Under the pieces are notes generated by a model. That model saw nothing but the letters and a program-made list of their open reading frames with translations. It had not been told where the DNA came from and did not search any database. Below are positions 52,935-63,865 of a DNA stretch of 64,000 nucleotides, in pieces. The position numbers and the translations under genes are program-made. The stretch is taken from the NCBI RefSeq assembly GCF_039555755.1, contig NZ_CP154631.1, positions 186,001-250,000 on the forward strand, written 5' to 3'. Position 1 is the stretch's first letter; each line of letters begins with the position of its first letter. This stretch comes from Pseudomonas sediminis. Its GTDB lineage: Bacteria > Pseudomonadota > Gammaproteobacteria > Pseudomonadales > Pseudomonadaceae.

Positions 52935-53144
52935 ATGTCCAATCGTCAGACTGGCACCGTTAAGTGGTTCAACGATGAGAAAGGCTACGGCTTCATCACC
53001 CCGCAATCCGGTGACGACCTCTTCGTACACTTCAAAGCCATTCAGAGCGATGGTTTCAAGAGCCTGAAAGAAGGCCAGCAAGTGACTTTCGTGGCCACCC
53101 GTGGTCAGAAAGGCATGCAAGCTGAGGAAGTTCAGGTTGTCTAA
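52935..53144 (+). CDS. CspA-family cold-shock RNA chaperone
   Basis: A 69-residue single cold-shock domain. RNP1 is KGYGFIT and RNP2 is LFVHF; the start [14 protein letters not shown] is the family signature. It binds single-stranded RNA and melts structure. TTAGGAGACATCAC precedes the ATG. Whether it is cold induced cannot be read from the protein. Confidence 0.95.
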   Translation: MSNRQTGTVKWFNDEKGYGFITPQSGDDLFVHFKAIQSDGFKSLKEGQQVTFVATRGQKGMQAEEVQVV

Positions 53145-53167
53145 CCTGAGCTGACCTGCTTGAAAAG

Positions 53168-53194
53168 AGCCCCGCCTAGTGCGGGGCTTTTTTA
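53168..53194 (+). terminator. Terminator of the cold-shock gene
   Basis: AGCCCCGC / GCGGGGCT with a CTAGT loop, followed by TTTTTT, 24 bases after the stop. Confidence 0.92.
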
Positions 53195-53210
53195 TGGGTG
53201 TTTGCACGCC

Positions 53211-53363
53211 CTGTAGGAGCGGATTTATCCGCGATTCGCGGCTGAAGCCGCTCCTGCAAAAGCAGGAAAGGCTGCCAGAGCAGCTTTTCGTAGGAGCCCC
53301 GCCCCGGGGCGAAGCTTTTCAAATGTGCGCCGCTCTGATTCGCGGCGGGGCGCCGCTCCTACA
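53211..53363. repeat. REP-like GTAGGAGC palindromic pair
   Basis: Two palindromic units bounded by TGTAGGAGC and GCTCCTAC-type ends: 53211-53257 (with GGATTTATCCGCGATTCGCGG inside split by mismatches) and 53289-53363. The GTAGGAGCGG motif is a very common extragenic repeat in Pseudomonas. Together with the hairpin at 53491-53514 it fills the 398-base gap between the cold-shock gene and apbC; no gene is seen there. Confidence 0.75.
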
Positions 53364-53490
53364 AATTCGATACTCCGACGCTTGAACTAAGTCGGGTGGT
53401 AGAGCTGCGCAGGATGCCCACGTCGCAGGGCAATTGGAAAGCCAAGCCAGAACCGAGTCGCCTGCATTGCCCTCTCCCGCCCTTCGGGCA

Positions 53491-53514
53491 CCCTCTCCCA
53501 TAAATGGGAGAGGG
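53491..53514. repeat. CCCTCTCCCA palindrome
   Basis: A perfect 10-bp inverted repeat, CCCTCTCCCA / TGGGAGAGGG, with a TAAA loop. A related CCCTCTCCC occurs just upstream at about 53470-53478. It lies 28 bases beyond the apbC stop and may fold at the 3' end of that minus-strand mRNA, but no T-run follows. Confidence 0.6.
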
Positions 53515-53542
53515 TCATCAGAAAGCCGCTGCGCGGCTGCTG

Positions 53543-54631
53543 TTAATCCTCGCTGATCTCGATGCTCGGCATCGCCGGTTTACCCGCCAGGGCGATACGT
53601 GCTCCGACCTTGCGCGCCAGGTCCTGATAGATCATGGCGATCTGGCTTTCAGGGTCGGCCACCGTGGTCGGTTTGCCGTCATCGGCCTGCATGCGAATGG
53701 CCATCGACAGCGGCAGCGAGGCCAGCAGCTCGACGCCATATTGCGCAGCCAGCTTCTCACCGCCGCCCTCGCCAAACAGGTGTTCGGCATGGCCGCAGTT
53801 GGAGCAGATGTGCACGGCCATGTTTTCCACCACGCCCAACACCGGGATGTGCACCTTGCGGAACATCTCCACGCCTTTCTTGGCATCGAGCAGCGCCAGG
53901 TCCTGCGGCGTGGTGACGATCACGCTGCCAGCCACCGGCACCTTCTGCGCCAGGGTCAACTGGATATCGCCGGTGCCCGGCGGCATGTCCACCACCAGGT
54001 AATCGAGATCGTTCCAGGCGGTCTGCGTGATCAACTGCAGCAGCGCACCGCTGACCATCGGCCCACGCCAGACCATCGGTGTGTTGTCGTCGGTGAGAAA
54101 GGCCATGGACATCACCTGCACGCCATGAGCTTCGAGCGGCACGAACCATTTCTGATCCTTGACCTGCGGGCGCGTGCCTTCGGCGATGCCGAACATGATG
54201 CCCTGGCTGGGGCCGTAGATATCGGCATCGAGAATGCCGACCCGCGCGCCTTCACGCGCCAGCGCCAACGCCAGGTTGGCAGCGGTGGTGGACTTGCCCA
54301 CCCCGCCTTTGCCCGACGCCACGGCGATCACGTTCTTCACACCGGCCAGGGCCGGCACCTGCGCCTGGCCCTGGTGCGAATCGATCACGCAGTCGACCTG
54401 CACCCGCGCGCTGTCGACACCATCGAGATTTTCCAGTGCCATCTGCAGCATCTGCGCCCAACCGTTCTTGAACAAACCAGCGGCATAGCCCAGCTCCAGA
54501 CGTACGGAAACACGCGCGCCCTGGATGTCGATCTCACGCAGGCAACCGGCGCTGACCGGGTCCTGATCGAGATGGGGGTCGGTGAACTGACGCAGACAGG
54601 CTTCGACCGCTTCGCGGGTGACGGCACTCAT
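53543..54631 (-). CDS. apbC: Iron-sulfur cluster carrier ApbC (Mrp/NBP35 ATPase)
   Basis: A 362-residue P-loop ATPase that carries Fe-S clusters to apoproteins. An N-terminal MIP18-like domain (residues 1-85, LRQFTDPHLDQDPVSAGCL) precedes the deviant Walker A GKGGVGKSTTAANLA. The cluster-binding C-x2-C is in ICSNCGHAEHLFG, and the family signature DYLVVDMPPGTGDIQLTL is present. The start at 54631 gives the family N-terminus. It is divergent from metG, as in many gammaproteobacteria. Confidence 0.95.
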   Translation of the reverse strand: MSAVTREAVEACLRQFTDPHLDQDPVSAGCLREIDIQGARVSVRLELGYAAGLFKNGWAQMLQMALENLDGVDSARVQVDCVIDSHQGQAQVPALAGVKNVIAVASGKGGVGKSTTAANLALALAREGARVGILDADIYGPSQGIMFGIAEGTRPQVKDQKWFVPLEAHGVQVMSMAFLTDDNTPMVWRGPMVSGALLQLITQTAWNDLDYLVVDMPPGTGDIQLTLAQKVPVAGSVIVTTPQDLALLDAKKGVEMFRKVHIPVLGVVENMAVHICSNCGHAEHLFGEGGGEKLAAQYGVELLASLPLSMAIRMQADDGKPTTVADPESQIAMIYQDLARKVGARIALAGKPAMPSIEISED

Positions 54632-54793
54632 GCATGAACTCCAGAAGGCAGCGGAAAAACAGGCCGGCATCATAGCAGCAGCACCGCACCATGCGCGGCA
54701 CATCGAGCATGCTTACCTGCAGCAGGTGGCTTGCAGCCTGCCGCTGCTTTATAGTTGCCGACTTCCCTCGTTTTACCAGTGCAGCCGATCACC

Positions 54794-56830
54794 ATGACCG
54801 AAGCCCGCAAGATTCTCGTTACCAGCGCCCTCCCCTACGCCAACGGTTCGATCCACCTCGGCCACATGCTCGAGTACGTGCAGACCGACATGTGGGTGCG
54901 CTACCAGAAGCTGCGTGGCAACCAGGCCATCTATGTGTGCGCGGACGACGCACACGGTTCGGCCATCATGCTGCGCGCAGAAAAGGAAGGCATCACACCC
55001 GAGCAGTTGATCGATGGTGTACGCGCCGAGCACATGGCCGACTTCGCCGACTTCGGTGTGGACTTCGACAATTACCACTCGACCCACTCCGACGAGAACC
55101 GCGAGCTGTCGGCGGCCATCTACCTGGCGCTGCGCGACAAGGGGCATATCGCCACCCGCGCCGTGACCCAGTATTTCGACCCCGAGAAAGGCATGTTCCT
55201 CGCCGACCGATTCATCAAGGGCACCTGCCCGAAATGCGGCACCGAGGACCAGTACGGCGACAACTGCGAGAAATGCGGCGCGACTTACTCGCCAACCGAG
55301 TTGAAGAACCCACGCTCGGCCATCTCCGGCGCGGTACCGGTGCTCAAGGAGTCGCAACACTTCTTCTTCAAGCTGCCGGACTTCGAAGCCATGCTCAAGC
55401 AGTGGACGCGCTCCGGCGCGCTGCAGGAAGCGGTGGCCAACAAGATCGCCGAGTGGCTCGACGGTGGCCTGCAGGAGTGGGACATCTCCCGCGACGCCCC
55501 CTACTTCGGCTTCGAGATTCCGGACGAGCCGGGCAAGTACTTCTACGTCTGGCTGGACGCGCCGATCGGCTACATGGCCAGCTTCAAGAACCTCTGCAGC
55601 AAACGCCCGGAGCTGGACTTCGACGCGTTCTGGGGCAAGGACTCGACCGCTGAGTTGTATCACTTCATCGGCAAGGACATCGTCAACTTCCACGCTCTGT
55701 TCTGGCCGGCCATGCTCGAAGGCGCCGGCTACCGTAAGCCCACCGCGGTCAACGTGCACGGCTACCTGACGGTCAACGGCCAGAAAATGTCCAAGTCGCG
55801 CGGTACCTTCATCAAGGCGCGCACCTACCTGGACCACCTGAACCCGGAATACCTGCGCTACTACTACGCCTCCAAGCTGAGCCGTGGCGTGGACGACCTC
55901 GATCTGAACCTCGAGGACTTCGTGCAGAAGGTCAACTCGGACCTGGTCGGCAAGGTGGTCAACATCGCCAGCCGTTGCGCCGGCTTCATCCACAAGGGCA
56001 ACGCCGGCCTGCTGGTTGCCGCCAACCCGGAACCCGAGCTGTGGGATGCCTTCCAGGCCGCCGCGCCGAGTATCGCCGATGCCTACGAGGCGCGTGATTT
56101 CTCCCGCGCCATGCGCGAAATCATGGCGCTGGCCGACCGCGCCAACGCCTGGATCGCCGACAAGGCGCCCTGGGCACTGAACAAGGTCGAAGGCAAGCAA
56201 GCCGAGGTACAGCAGATCTGCGCGCTGGGTATCAACCTGTTCCGCCAACTGGTGATCATGCTCAAGCCGGTGCTGCCGAAGCTGGCCGCCGAGGCAGAAG
56301 CGTTCCTCAATGTGAAGCCTCAGTCCTGGGCCGACCTGGCGCTACCGCTGGCCAACCACCAGTTGAATCCGTTCAACCCGCTGCTGACCCGCATCGAGCA
56401 ACCGAAAATCGAAGCCATGATCGAAGCCTCCAAGGAAGACCTCGCCGCCGAAGCGCCCAAACCACAAGGCAATGGCGAACTGAGCAAGGACCCGCTGGCT
56501 GCCGAGATCAATTTCGACGCCTTCGCTGCCGTCGACCTGCGCATCGCCCTGATCGAAAAATGCGAATTCGTCCAAGGCGCCGACAAGCTGCTGCGCCTGT
56601 CGCTGGATATCGGCGACGAAAAGCGCAATGTGTTCTCCGGCATCAAGTCCGCCTACCCGGACCCGAGCAAGCTGGAAGGCCGCCTGACCCTGTACGTCGC
56701 CAACCTGGCACCGCGCAAGATGAAGTTCGGCGTCAGCGAAGGCATGGTCCTGGCTGCCGGCCCCGGCGGTGAGGAAATCTACCTGCTCAGCCCGGATAGC
56801 GGCGCCAAGCCAGGCCAGCGCGTCAAGTAA
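54794..56830 (+). CDS. metG: Methionyl-tRNA synthetase
   Basis: A 678-residue class I synthetase. HIGH is HLGH ([14 protein letters not shown]), the zinc knuckle is [18 protein letters not shown], and KMSKS is intact ([12 protein letters not shown]). A C-terminal EMAP-II-like tRNA-binding domain ([20 protein letters not shown]) supports dimerisation. The start at 54794 gives [18 protein letters not shown], the usual N-terminus. Confidence 0.98.
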   Translation: MTEARKILVTSALPYANGSIHLGHMLEYVQTDMWVRYQKLRGNQAIYVCADDAHGSAIMLRAEKEGITPEQLIDGVRAEHMADFADFGVDFDNYHSTHSDENRELSAAIYLALRDKGHIATRAVTQYFDPEKGMFLADRFIKGTCPKCGTEDQYGDNCEKCGATYSPTELKNPRSAISGAVPVLKESQHFFFKLPDFEAMLKQWTRSGALQEAVANKIAEWLDGGLQEWDISRDAPYFGFEIPDEPGKYFYVWLDAPIGYMASFKNLCSKRPELDFDAFWGKDSTAELYHFIGKDIVNFHALFWPAMLEGAGYRKPTAVNVHGYLTVNGQKMSKSRGTFIKARTYLDHLNPEYLRYYYASKLSRGVDDLDLNLEDFVQKVNSDLVGKVVNIASRCAGFIHKGNAGLLVAANPEPELWDAFQAAAPSIADAYEARDFSRAMREIMALADRANAWIADKAPWALNKVEGKQAEVQQICALGINLFRQLVIMLKPVLPKLAAEAEAFLNVKPQSWADLALPLANHQLNPFNPLLTRIEQPKIEAMIEASKEDLAAEAPKPQGNGELSKDPLAAEINFDAFAAVDLRIALIEKCEFVQGADKLLRLSLDIGDEKRNVFSGIKSAYPDPSKLEGRLTLYVANLAPRKMKFGVSEGMVLAAGPGGEEIYLLSPDSGAKPGQRVK

Positions 56831-56851
56831 CTCCAGCGCCAGGAGGCAATG

Positions 56852-57619
56852 ATGAAACCATGGATGGTCGTCCCCCTTCTGCTGATTCTGGCGGGTTGCT
56901 CCGATCAATCAGGCACACCGCTCGGCGGTGCCCTGCAGGGTGAACGCAACAAGGCCGGTAGCTACCTGGCCTATGAACACCATGTAGGCATCGAGCTGGC
57001 TGCAGAGCAGATCGGCGAGCGGATCGCAGCCACCCGCGAAGCCTGCCTGGCGGAGCGTTTCGGCGCCTGCAGTCTGATCGCCGCGCAGCAGAGCAGCGGC
57101 CGTGCACCACGTGGCGAGCTGACCCTGCGTATCGCGCCGGATGGTGTCGAGGCCATCACCGCACTGGCCAGCGAGGGTGGCGAGCTGACCAGCCGCACCA
57201 CCCGCGCCGAAGACCTGGCCCTGGCCGTTGCCGACAACCGTCGCCAGAATGAGCAACTGCTACGCCAGCAACAGACCCTGCAGCAGTTCGAGAAGCGCGA
57301 TGGTCTGACCGTCGCCGACCTGCTGGCCCTGGCCCGTGAGCAGGCCGCCCTGGAAGTGCAACTGCAGGCACTGGCGCAGGAAGCTGCCCAACAGCAACGC
57401 CGCCTGGATACCAACCTGCTGACCCTGAACTTCAGCAGCCCCTACGAAAGCTCGCCGTTGGGCCGCATCGGTGACGCCTTCTCGCGCCTGACGGACAACC
57501 TCGCCGAAGGCACCGCCAACCTGATCGAGTTCATCGGCTACAGCCTGCCCTTTCTGATTGTGCTGTTCCCTGTGGCACTGGGTTTGCGCAAGCTGTGGCG
57601 GCGCCTCACCAGCCGCTGA
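56852..57619 (+). CDS. DUF4349 lipoprotein
   Basis: A 255-residue protein with a lipoprotein signal (LLLILAGC, Cys 16), a periplasmic domain with coiled coil (residues 130-190) and a C-terminal membrane helix (YSLPFLIVLFPVALGLRKLW). This is the DUF4349 layout. The second of two adjacent ATG codons is used, since AGGAGG lies 5 bases before it. It follows metG after 21 bases and may be co-transcribed. Function unknown. Confidence 0.8.
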   Translation: MKPWMVVPLLLILAGCSDQSGTPLGGALQGERNKAGSYLAYEHHVGIELAAEQIGERIAATREACLAERFGACSLIAAQQSSGRAPRGELTLRIAPDGVEAITALASEGGELTSRTTRAEDLALAVADNRRQNEQLLRQQQTLQQFEKRDGLTVADLLALAREQAALEVQLQALAQEAAQQQRRLDTNLLTLNFSSPYESSPLGRIGDAFSRLTDNLAEGTANLIEFIGYSLPFLIVLFPVALGLRKLWRRLTSR

Positions 57620-57752
57620 AAAGAGCCATACTGCATGTGACGCGAGGTCGCCGAGGGCAGGCAATTCGCCGCATCCGGCTTGTATGGCCGGAGCGGCTTC
57701 CCGATAATAGGCGCCCTTTTCCTATGGCCTTTGCGCACTCGACGGCAACCCG

Positions 57753-58337
57753 ATGACCGAACTCGTCCTGATCATGGTCAGCGCCATCCTGGTCAACAAT
57801 TTCGTGCTGGTGCAGTTCCTCGGCCTGTGCCCGTTCATGGGCGTGTCGAAGAAGATCGAAACCGCGATCGGCCTCTCCCTGGCCACCACCTTCGTGCTCA
57901 CCCTGGCGGCCATGTGCAGCTACCTGGTGCAGCAGTACGTGCTCAAACCGCTGGACCTGGAATTCCTGCGCACCATCAGCTTCATCCTGGTGATCGCCGT
58001 GGTGGTGCAATTCACCGAGATGGTGGTGAACAAGACCAGCCCACTGCTCTATCGCGTCCTGGGCATTTTCCTGCCGCTGATCACCACCAACTGCATCGTT
58101 CTTGGCGTCGCCCTGCTCAACGCCAACAAGGCCGAGTTCACCTTCATCACAGCCACCGTCAACGGCTTCGCCGCCGGCCTGGGTTTCTCCTTGGTGCTGG
58201 TGTTGTTCGCCGCCATGCGTGAGCGCATCGCCATCGCCGACGTACCCAAATCCTTCCAGGGCGCAGCTATCGGCATGATCACCGCAGGCTTGATGTCGCT
58301 GGCGTTCATGGGCTTCTCCGGGCTGATCAAGCTATGA
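57753..58337 (+). CDS. rsxA: Electron transport complex subunit RsxA/RnfA
   Basis: A 194-residue integral membrane subunit with six helices. It is the first gene of the rsxABCDGE (rnf) operon, whose complex couples electron transfer to ion movement and in enterobacteria resets SoxR. Motifs: [36 protein letters not shown] and [20 protein letters not shown]. It overlaps rsxB by ATGA. Confidence 0.96.
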   Translation: MTELVLIMVSAILVNNFVLVQFLGLCPFMGVSKKIETAIGLSLATTFVLTLAAMCSYLVQQYVLKPLDLEFLRTISFILVIAVVVQFTEMVVNKTSPLLYRVLGIFLPLITTNCIVLGVALLNANKAEFTFITATVNGFAAGLGFSLVLVLFAAMRERIAIADVPKSFQGAAIGMITAGLMSLAFMGFSGLIKL

Positions 58338-58909
58338 GCCTGGTTCTGGTCGCCGTTCTCGCCCTGCTCGCGCTGTGCCTGATCGCGGGCGCCATCCTCG
58401 GTTTTGCCGCGGTGCGCTTCAAGGTCGAGGGTGACCCCATCGCCGAGCAGATCAACGCCCTGCTGCCGCAGACCCAGTGCGGCCAATGCGGCTATCCCGG
58501 TTGCAAACCCTACGCCGAGGCCATTGCCGGCGGCGACAAGATCAACAAATGCCCACCCGGCGGCGAAGCCACCATTGCCGCCCTGGCCGATCTGCTCGAC
58601 GTCGAAGCAGAACCACTGGACGCGGTGGAAGGCGAAAAGCCGCAGATGGTCGCGTTTATCCGCGAAGCCGAGTGCATTGGCTGCACCAAATGCATCCAGG
58701 CCTGCCCGGTGGACGCCATCGTCGGCGCGGCGCGGCAGATGCACACGGTGATCGTCAGCGAGTGCACCGGCTGCGACCTATGCGTCGAACCCTGCCCGGT
58801 GGACTGCATCGACATGATCGAAGTTGGCAGCAGCGTGCAAAGCTGGAAATGGGACAAGCCGCTGGCACCCGGCCAGTTGATCGCCAGTGACCGGGAGCAG
58901 GCGGCATGA
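58334..58909 (+). CDS. rsxB: Electron transport complex iron-sulfur subunit RsxB/RnfB
   Basis: A 191-residue protein with an N-terminal membrane helix. A four-cysteine cluster motif follows ([15 protein letters not shown] with a later CPPGG), then two ferredoxin [4Fe-4S] motifs, [16 protein letters not shown] and [16 protein letters not shown]. It passes electrons to the membrane part of the complex. ATGA overlaps on both sides. Confidence 0.97.
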   Translation: MSLVLVAVLALLALCLIAGAILGFAAVRFKVEGDPIAEQINALLPQTQCGQCGYPGCKPYAEAIAGGDKINKCPPGGEATIAALADLLDVEAEPLDAVEGEKPQMVAFIREAECIGCTKCIQACPVDAIVGAARQMHTVIVSECTGCDLCVEPCPVDCIDMIEVGSSVQSWKWDKPLAPGQLIASDREQAA

Positions 58910-61350
58910 CCGTGCAGGAAAAGTTCTGGGAAATCCCCGGCGGTATCCATCCTGCCGAGCGCAAGGAGCTGTCCAACCGCACACCGATCCAGCAGGCCCC
59001 GCTGCCCAAGCGCCTGCTGTTGCCACTCGGTCAGCATATCGGCGCTGCCGCCGAACCCTGCGTGGCGGTCGGCCAGCGCGTGCTCAAGGGCGAGAAGATC
59101 GCCAATGCCAATGGCTTCGTCAGTGTGCCGTTGCATGCGCCGACTTCCGGCAGCATCGCCTTTATCGGTGAGCAGCCTTATCCGCATGCTTCCGGCATGC
59201 TGGCGCCGGCCATCGTCATCGACAGCGATGGCCTGGACGAGTGGATCGAGCTGACGCCGCCAGCCGACTACCGCAGCCTTGAGCCAGCCGAACTGCTGAC
59301 GCTGATCCGCGATGCCGGCATCAACGGCCTGGGCGGCGCCGGCTTCCCCACAGCGGTCAAGCTCACTGCACGACCGACGCAGAAGATCCACACGCTGATC
59401 ATCAACGGCACCGAATGCGAACCCTATATCACCGCCGATGACGTGCTGATGCGCGAGCGCGCTGCCGAGCTGGTGGCCGGTATCGAGGTACTGGCCCACC
59501 TGATTCAGCCGCAGCAGGTGTTGATCGGCATCGAAGACAACAAGCCCGAGGCCATCGACGCAGTACGTGCTGCCTGCGCCGGCCGCGACTATCAGGTGCG
59601 AGTGTTCCCGACCAAGTACCCGTCCGGCGGCGAGAAACAGCTGATCCAGATTCTCACCGGCGTCGAGGTACCCAGCGGCGGCCTGCCCGCCGATATCGGC
59701 ATCCTCTGTCAGAACGTCGGCACCTGCGTGGCCATCCACGACGCCGTGCTGCTGGGCAAACCGTTGATCTCGCGTATCACCACGCTGACCGGCGAAGCGC
59801 TGGCGCGCCCCGGCAATGTCGAGGCACTGATCGGCACGCCGGTGGGCGAACTGCTGGCGTTCGCCGGGCTCGACCCGAGCAAGATCAATCGCCTGATCAT
59901 GGGCGGGCCGATGATGGGCTTTACCCTGCCATCGCTGGACGTGCCCCTGATCAAGACCAGCAACTGCCTGCTGGCCAGCACCGCCGCCGAACTGCCGCCA
60001 CCACCGCCGGCAATGCCCTGCATCCGCTGCGGCGAATGCGCCGAGGCTTGCCCGGCCAGCCTGTTGCCGCAACAACTGCACTTCTTCGCCCTTGGCCAGG
60101 AGCACGAGCAGCTCAAGGCACACAACCTGTTCGACTGCATCGAATGCGGCGCCTGCGCCTACGTCTGCCCGTCGAGCATCCCGCTGGTGCAGTACTACCG
60201 TGTGGCCAAGGCGGAAATCCGCGAGCTGGAGCAGAAGCAACTCAAGGCCGAACACTCCAAACAGCGCTTCGAGCAACGCCAGGAACGCCTGCGCCGCGCA
60301 GAGGAGCAGAAGGAAGCCGAACGCAAGGCCCGCGCCGAAAAAGCCGCCCGCGCCAAGGCAGCACAGGCTGACGCACCACCTGCTGCCGCAGCGGCGCCGG
60401 CCGATGAAGCGCTGAAGAAGCTCAAGATCGAAGCCAGCATGGCCCAGGTCGCGTTGAGGAAGGCAGAGAAACAGCTGGCCGCCCACGACACGCCGGAGCT
60501 GCAAGCGCAAGTCAACGAGCTGCGCGCCGCAGCCGAAGCTGCACAGAAGGCCCTGGCCGAGGCCCAGGCGACAGCCCCTGCCCCCGCGCCCAAACCGGCT
60601 GGCGATGAAGCGCTGAAGAAGGCCAAGATCGACGCCGCCATGCTCAAGGCGCAATTGCGCAAGCTGGAAAAAATCGAGAACCCGGACGACGAGCAACAGG
60701 CCGAAGTCGCCCGCGTGCGCCAGCAACTGGAAGCCGCCGAGAAGGCCCTGGCCGAGCTGGACAGCCAGAAGCCCACAGCCCCTGCCAAACCCGCTGGCGA
60801 CGAAGCGCTGAAAAAAGCCAAGATCGAAGCCGCCATGCTCAAGGCCCAACTGCGCAAGCTGGAAAAGATCGAAACACCGGACGACGAGCAACAAGCGGAA
60901 ATCGCCCGTGTAAGCCAGCAGCTCGAAGCCGCCGAGAAAGCCCTGACCGAGTTGCAGAGCCAGGCGCCGGCACCAGCCGCCAAACCCGCCGGCGACGATG
61001 CGCTGAAAAGAGCCAAGATCGAACTGGCGATGAAACGCGCCGAACTGAAGAAGGCAGAAAAGGCCGGCAGCGACGACACCGCACTGCAACCGCTGCGCGA
61101 TGCCCTGGCCGCCGCTGAACAAGCGCTGCACGCCGCCGAAGCGGCCTCGGGCAAACCGGCACCGGATCTGGTGCGCACCGAACGCCCCGGCGTGGATGCT
61201 GATCTGAAAGCCTTTAAAACCGAAGTGGCCTTCGCCCGAGCAGACCTGCGCAAGCTGGAACGTGACGACAACACCACTGCCGATGCACTGGAGCAGGCGC
61301 GCACACGCTTGAGCGAAGCAGAACGCAAGCTGGCCGAATACCAACCCTGA
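58906..61350 (+). CDS. rsxC: Electron transport complex subunit RsxC/RnfC with long repeat tail
   Basis: An 814-residue peripheral subunit. The first 430 residues hold the NADH/FMN-binding SLBB-type core ([46 protein letters not shown]). Two ferredoxin motifs follow, [16 protein letters not shown] and [16 protein letters not shown]. The rest is an Ala/Lys/Glu coiled coil made of about four 65-residue repeats beginning [10 protein letters not shown] (60401-61180) and a degenerate last unit. Repeat tails are usual in gammaproteobacterial RsxC, but their number varies. Confidence 0.96.
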   Translation: MTVQEKFWEIPGGIHPAERKELSNRTPIQQAPLPKRLLLPLGQHIGAAAEPCVAVGQRVLKGEKIANANGFVSVPLHAPTSGSIAFIGEQPYPHASGMLAPAIVIDSDGLDEWIELTPPADYRSLEPAELLTLIRDAGINGLGGAGFPTAVKLTARPTQKIHTLIINGTECEPYITADDVLMRERAAELVAGIEVLAHLIQPQQVLIGIEDNKPEAIDAVRAACAGRDYQVRVFPTKYPSGGEKQLIQILTGVEVPSGGLPADIGILCQNVGTCVAIHDAVLLGKPLISRITTLTGEALARPGNVEALIGTPVGELLAFAGLDPSKINRLIMGGPMMGFTLPSLDVPLIKTSNCLLASTAAELPPPPPAMPCIRCGECAEACPASLLPQQLHFFALGQEHEQLKAHNLFDCIECGACAYVCPSSIPLVQYYRVAKAEIRELEQKQLKAEHSKQRFEQRQERLRRAEEQKEAERKARAEKAARAKAAQADAPPAAAAAPADEALKKLKIEASMAQVALRKAEKQLAAHDTPELQAQVNELRAAAEAAQKALAEAQATAPAPAPKPAGDEALKKAKIDAAMLKAQLRKLEKIENPDDEQQAEVARVRQQLEAAEKALAELDSQKPTAPAKPAGDEALKKAKIEAAMLKAQLRKLEKIETPDDEQQAEIARVSQQLEAAEKALTELQSQAPAPAAKPAGDDALKRAKIELAMKRAELKKAEKAGSDDTALQPLRDALAAAEQALHAAEAASGKPAPDLVRTERPGVDADLKAFKTEVAFARADLRKLERDDNTTADALEQARTRLSEAERKLAEYQP

Positions 61351-61356
61351 CAGCCG

Positions 61357-61447
61357 CCCCGGATTGCATCCGGGCTACAAAAAGATACCCCGTCGCGCCG
61401 GAGCACCTGGGCGGCACAGACAACCGTAACCCGGATGCAATCCGGGA
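61357..61447. repeat. Inverted pair of CCCGGATTGCATCCGGG repeats between rsxC and rsxD
   Basis: CCCCGGATTGCATCCGGGCTAC at 61357 and GTAACCCGGATGCAATCCGGG ending at 61446 are inverted copies of one dispersed repeat, and each is itself palindromic. They can pair over a 50-base loop. They interrupt an operon whose other junctions are overlaps, opening a 141-base gap. Confidence 0.7.
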
Positions 61448-61491
61448 ACCGCGCCCAACAAGGCGCCGCTACAGTAACGACCGGAGCGCCG

Positions 61492-62523
61492 ATGGCCCTG
61501 CCCCGCATCACATCGCCCCACGCCACGGGCAGCAACCGTACCCAGCAGGTCATGCTGCAGGTGCTGCTGGCCACCGTGCCGGGCATCCTCGCCCTAACCT
61601 GGCTGTTCGGCGCCGGCACCCTGTTCAATCTGGTCTGGGCCAGCCTCTGCGCTCTGGGCTTCGAGGCTGCGCTGCTGGCGGCACGCAAACGCCCGATCGC
61701 GTTCTTCCTCAAGGACTACAGCGCCCTGGTCACCGCCGTGCTGCTGGCCCTGGCCCTGCCGCCCTACTCGCCCTGGTGGCTGACGCTGATCGCCTGCGGC
61801 TTCGCCATCGGCTTCGGCAAGCAGCTCTATGGTGGCCTCGGGCAGAACCCGTTCAACCCGGCCATGGTCGGCTACGTGGTGGTGCTGATCTCCTTCCCCG
61901 TCGACATGACCAGTTGGCCCGCGCCGCATGGTGTCGCTGCACTGGACGGCATCAAGCACATCCTCGGTATCGTCAGCCTGCCGGATGGCTGGGCCCAGGC
62001 AACCGCGCTGGACGCGCTGAAGGTGAACAAGAGCCTGACCATCGACGAGCTGCACGCCAGTAACCCGGCCTTCGGCCATTTCGGCGGTGCCGGCAGCGAG
62101 GCGGTCAACCTGGCGTTTCTCGCCGGCGGCCTGTATCTGCTGCACAAGCGCCTGATCACCTGGCATGCACCGCTGGGCATGCTCGCCGCGCTGTTCGTCA
62201 TGAGCCTGCTGTTCTGGAACGGCAGCGGTTCGGATTCCAACGGCTCGCCGCTGTTCCACCTGCTCACCGGCGCCACCATGCTTGGCGCCTTCTTCATCGT
62301 CACCGACCCGGTGTCCGGCGCCACCAGCAGTCGCGGGCGTCTGGTGTTCGGCATCGGCGTCGGCGTGCTGGTCTACGTGATCCGCACCTGGGGCGGCTAC
62401 CCGGATGCGGTGGCATTCGCCGTGCTGCTGATGAACCTGACGGCGCCGACCATCGACTACTACACCCGGCCACGCAGCTACGGCCACCGCAAGCCCAATA
62501 GCGGCTTCAAGTTGGGAGAATGA
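61492..62523 (+). CDS. rsxD: Electron transport complex subunit RsxD/RnfD
   Basis: A 343-residue membrane subunit. The flavin attachment motif S-G-A-T lies in [20 protein letters not shown], where a threonine is expected to carry covalent FMN. The quinone/riboflavin-related motif [19 protein letters not shown] is also present. The ATG at 61492 has GGAGCG upstream; the frame is open further up through the repeats, but that part is not family sequence. It overlaps rsxG. Confidence 0.95.
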   Translation: MALPRITSPHATGSNRTQQVMLQVLLATVPGILALTWLFGAGTLFNLVWASLCALGFEAALLAARKRPIAFFLKDYSALVTAVLLALALPPYSPWWLTLIACGFAIGFGKQLYGGLGQNPFNPAMVGYVVVLISFPVDMTSWPAPHGVAALDGIKHILGIVSLPDGWAQATALDALKVNKSLTIDELHASNPAFGHFGGAGSEAVNLAFLAGGLYLLHKRLITWHAPLGMLAALFVMSLLFWNGSGSDSNGSPLFHLLTGATMLGAFFIVTDPVSGATSSRGRLVFGIGVGVLVYVIRTWGGYPDAVAFAVLLMNLTAPTIDYYTRPRSYGHRKPNSGFKLGE

Positions 62524-63161
62524 GCATGCTGCCGGAAATCAGCCGCTCGATGCTGAAAAACGCCCTGGTGCTTGGCCTGTTCGCTATCGGCACCGTCGGC
62601 ACCGTCGCCCTGCTGCAACAGGGCACCGCCGAGCGCATCGCCAATGCCGAACGTGAAGCGCAGGTGCGTGCCCTGGCGGAAATCCTGCCGGCCGGCAGCT
62701 ACGACAATCACTTGCTGGATAACCGCATCGAGCTCAACGCTCCCGAGCTGGGCCATCGCAGCCCGCAGTCGGCCTACCTGGCACTCAAGGGCGGTGAGCC
62801 CAGCGCGCTGATCCTGCCGGTGACCGCTCCGGACGGCTACAGCGGGGCCATCCACCTGCTGGTGGGCATCTTCGCCGATGGCCGCCTGGCTGGCGTGCGC
62901 GTGCTCAGCCATAAGGAAACACCTGGACTGGGGGACAAGATCGAACTGGCCAAGAGCGACTGGATACGCGGCTTCGAAGGCAAATCCCTGAAAGACCCTG
63001 GCGAAGAGCGCTGGGCGGTGAAAAAGGATCGTGGCGACTTCGACCAGTTCGCCGGCGCCACCATCACCCCGCGCGCTGTGGTCAAGGCCGTGCACGGCGC
63101 CCTGCGCTACTTCGACACGCACCGCGCCCAGTTGCTGGGCCAGGTGGAGGATGAACGATGA
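62520..63161 (+). CDS. rsxG: Electron transport complex subunit RsxG/RnfG
   Basis: A 213-residue protein with an N-terminal membrane anchor and a periplasmic FMN-binding domain. The covalent FMN site is the threonine in [31 protein letters not shown] is the other family motif. ATGA overlaps rsxD, and it overlaps rsxE by four bases. Confidence 0.95.
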   Translation: MSMLPEISRSMLKNALVLGLFAIGTVGTVALLQQGTAERIANAEREAQVRALAEILPAGSYDNHLLDNRIELNAPELGHRSPQSAYLALKGGEPSALILPVTAPDGYSGAIHLLVGIFADGRLAGVRVLSHKETPGLGDKIELAKSDWIRGFEGKSLKDPGEERWAVKKDRGDFDQFAGATITPRAVVKAVHGALRYFDTHRAQLLGQVEDER

Positions 63162-63865
63162 CCAGCTACCGCGAAATCAGCCTCAATGGCCTGTGGAAGA
63201 ACAATCCCGCACTGGTGCAGTTGCTCGGCCTTTGCCCGCTGCTTGGGGTGAGCAACTCCACCGTCAACGCCTTGGGTCTGGCCCTGGCCAGTGCCGTGGT
63301 GCTGGTGTGTTCGAACACCGCCGTGTCGCTGGTACGTGGCGTGGTCAACACGGCTGTGCGTCTGCCGGCCTTCGTCATGATCATCGCCGCGCTGACCACC
63401 TGCATCGAACTACTGATGCAGGCCTACACCTACGAGCTGTACCAGATCCTCGGCATCTTCATCCCGCTGATCACCACCAACTGCGTGATCCTCGGTCGCG
63501 CCGACGGCTTCGCCGCCAAGCACGACCCGGCCCGCGCCGCCTACGACGGCCTGATGATGGGCCTGGGCTTTGGCACCGTGCTGGTGCTGATCGGCGCCAT
63601 CCGCGAACTGCTCGGCACTGGCGCACTGTTCGCCAACATGCACCTGCTGTTCGGGCCCATCGCCGCCGATTGGAAACTCACCCTGGTGCACGATTACCGC
63701 GGCTTCCTGCTGGCCATCCTGCCACCGGGCGCGTTCATCGTTCTGGGCCTGCTGATCGCCGGCAAGAACCGCATCGATCAGATCGCCGCCGAGCGAGCCA
63801 AGGCCGCCGCGCCCGAACTACCCGCCCAAAGCCGCCGCGTTCGCGTTACCGGAGTCATCGAATGA
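63158..63865 (+). CDS. rsxE: Electron transport complex subunit RsxE/RnfE
   Basis: A 235-residue six-helix membrane subunit, paralogous to RsxA. Motifs: [41 protein letters not shown] and [12 protein letters not shown]. It is the last rsx gene. The nth gene starts within its stop (ATGA), the same order as in E. coli. Confidence 0.96.
   Translation: MTSYREISLNGLWKNNPALVQLLGLCPLLGVSNSTVNALGLALASAVVLVCSNTAVSLVRGVVNTAVRLPAFVMIIAALTTCIELLMQAYTYELYQILGIFIPLITTNCVILGRADGFAAKHDPARAAYDGLMMGLGFGTVLVLIGAIRELLGTGALFANMHLLFGPIAADWKLTLVHDYRGFLLAILPPGAFIVLGLLIAGKNRIDQIAAERAKAAAPELPAQSRRVRVTGVIE

Noticed and set aside
58510..61344. A 944-codon open frame on the minus strand opposite rsxB and rsxC
   Set aside because: It is the antisense shadow of GC-rich, strongly conserved genes. 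Its translation is repetitive Gly/Leu/Phe-rich without any family motif, while the plus strand encodes clear Fe-S proteins.
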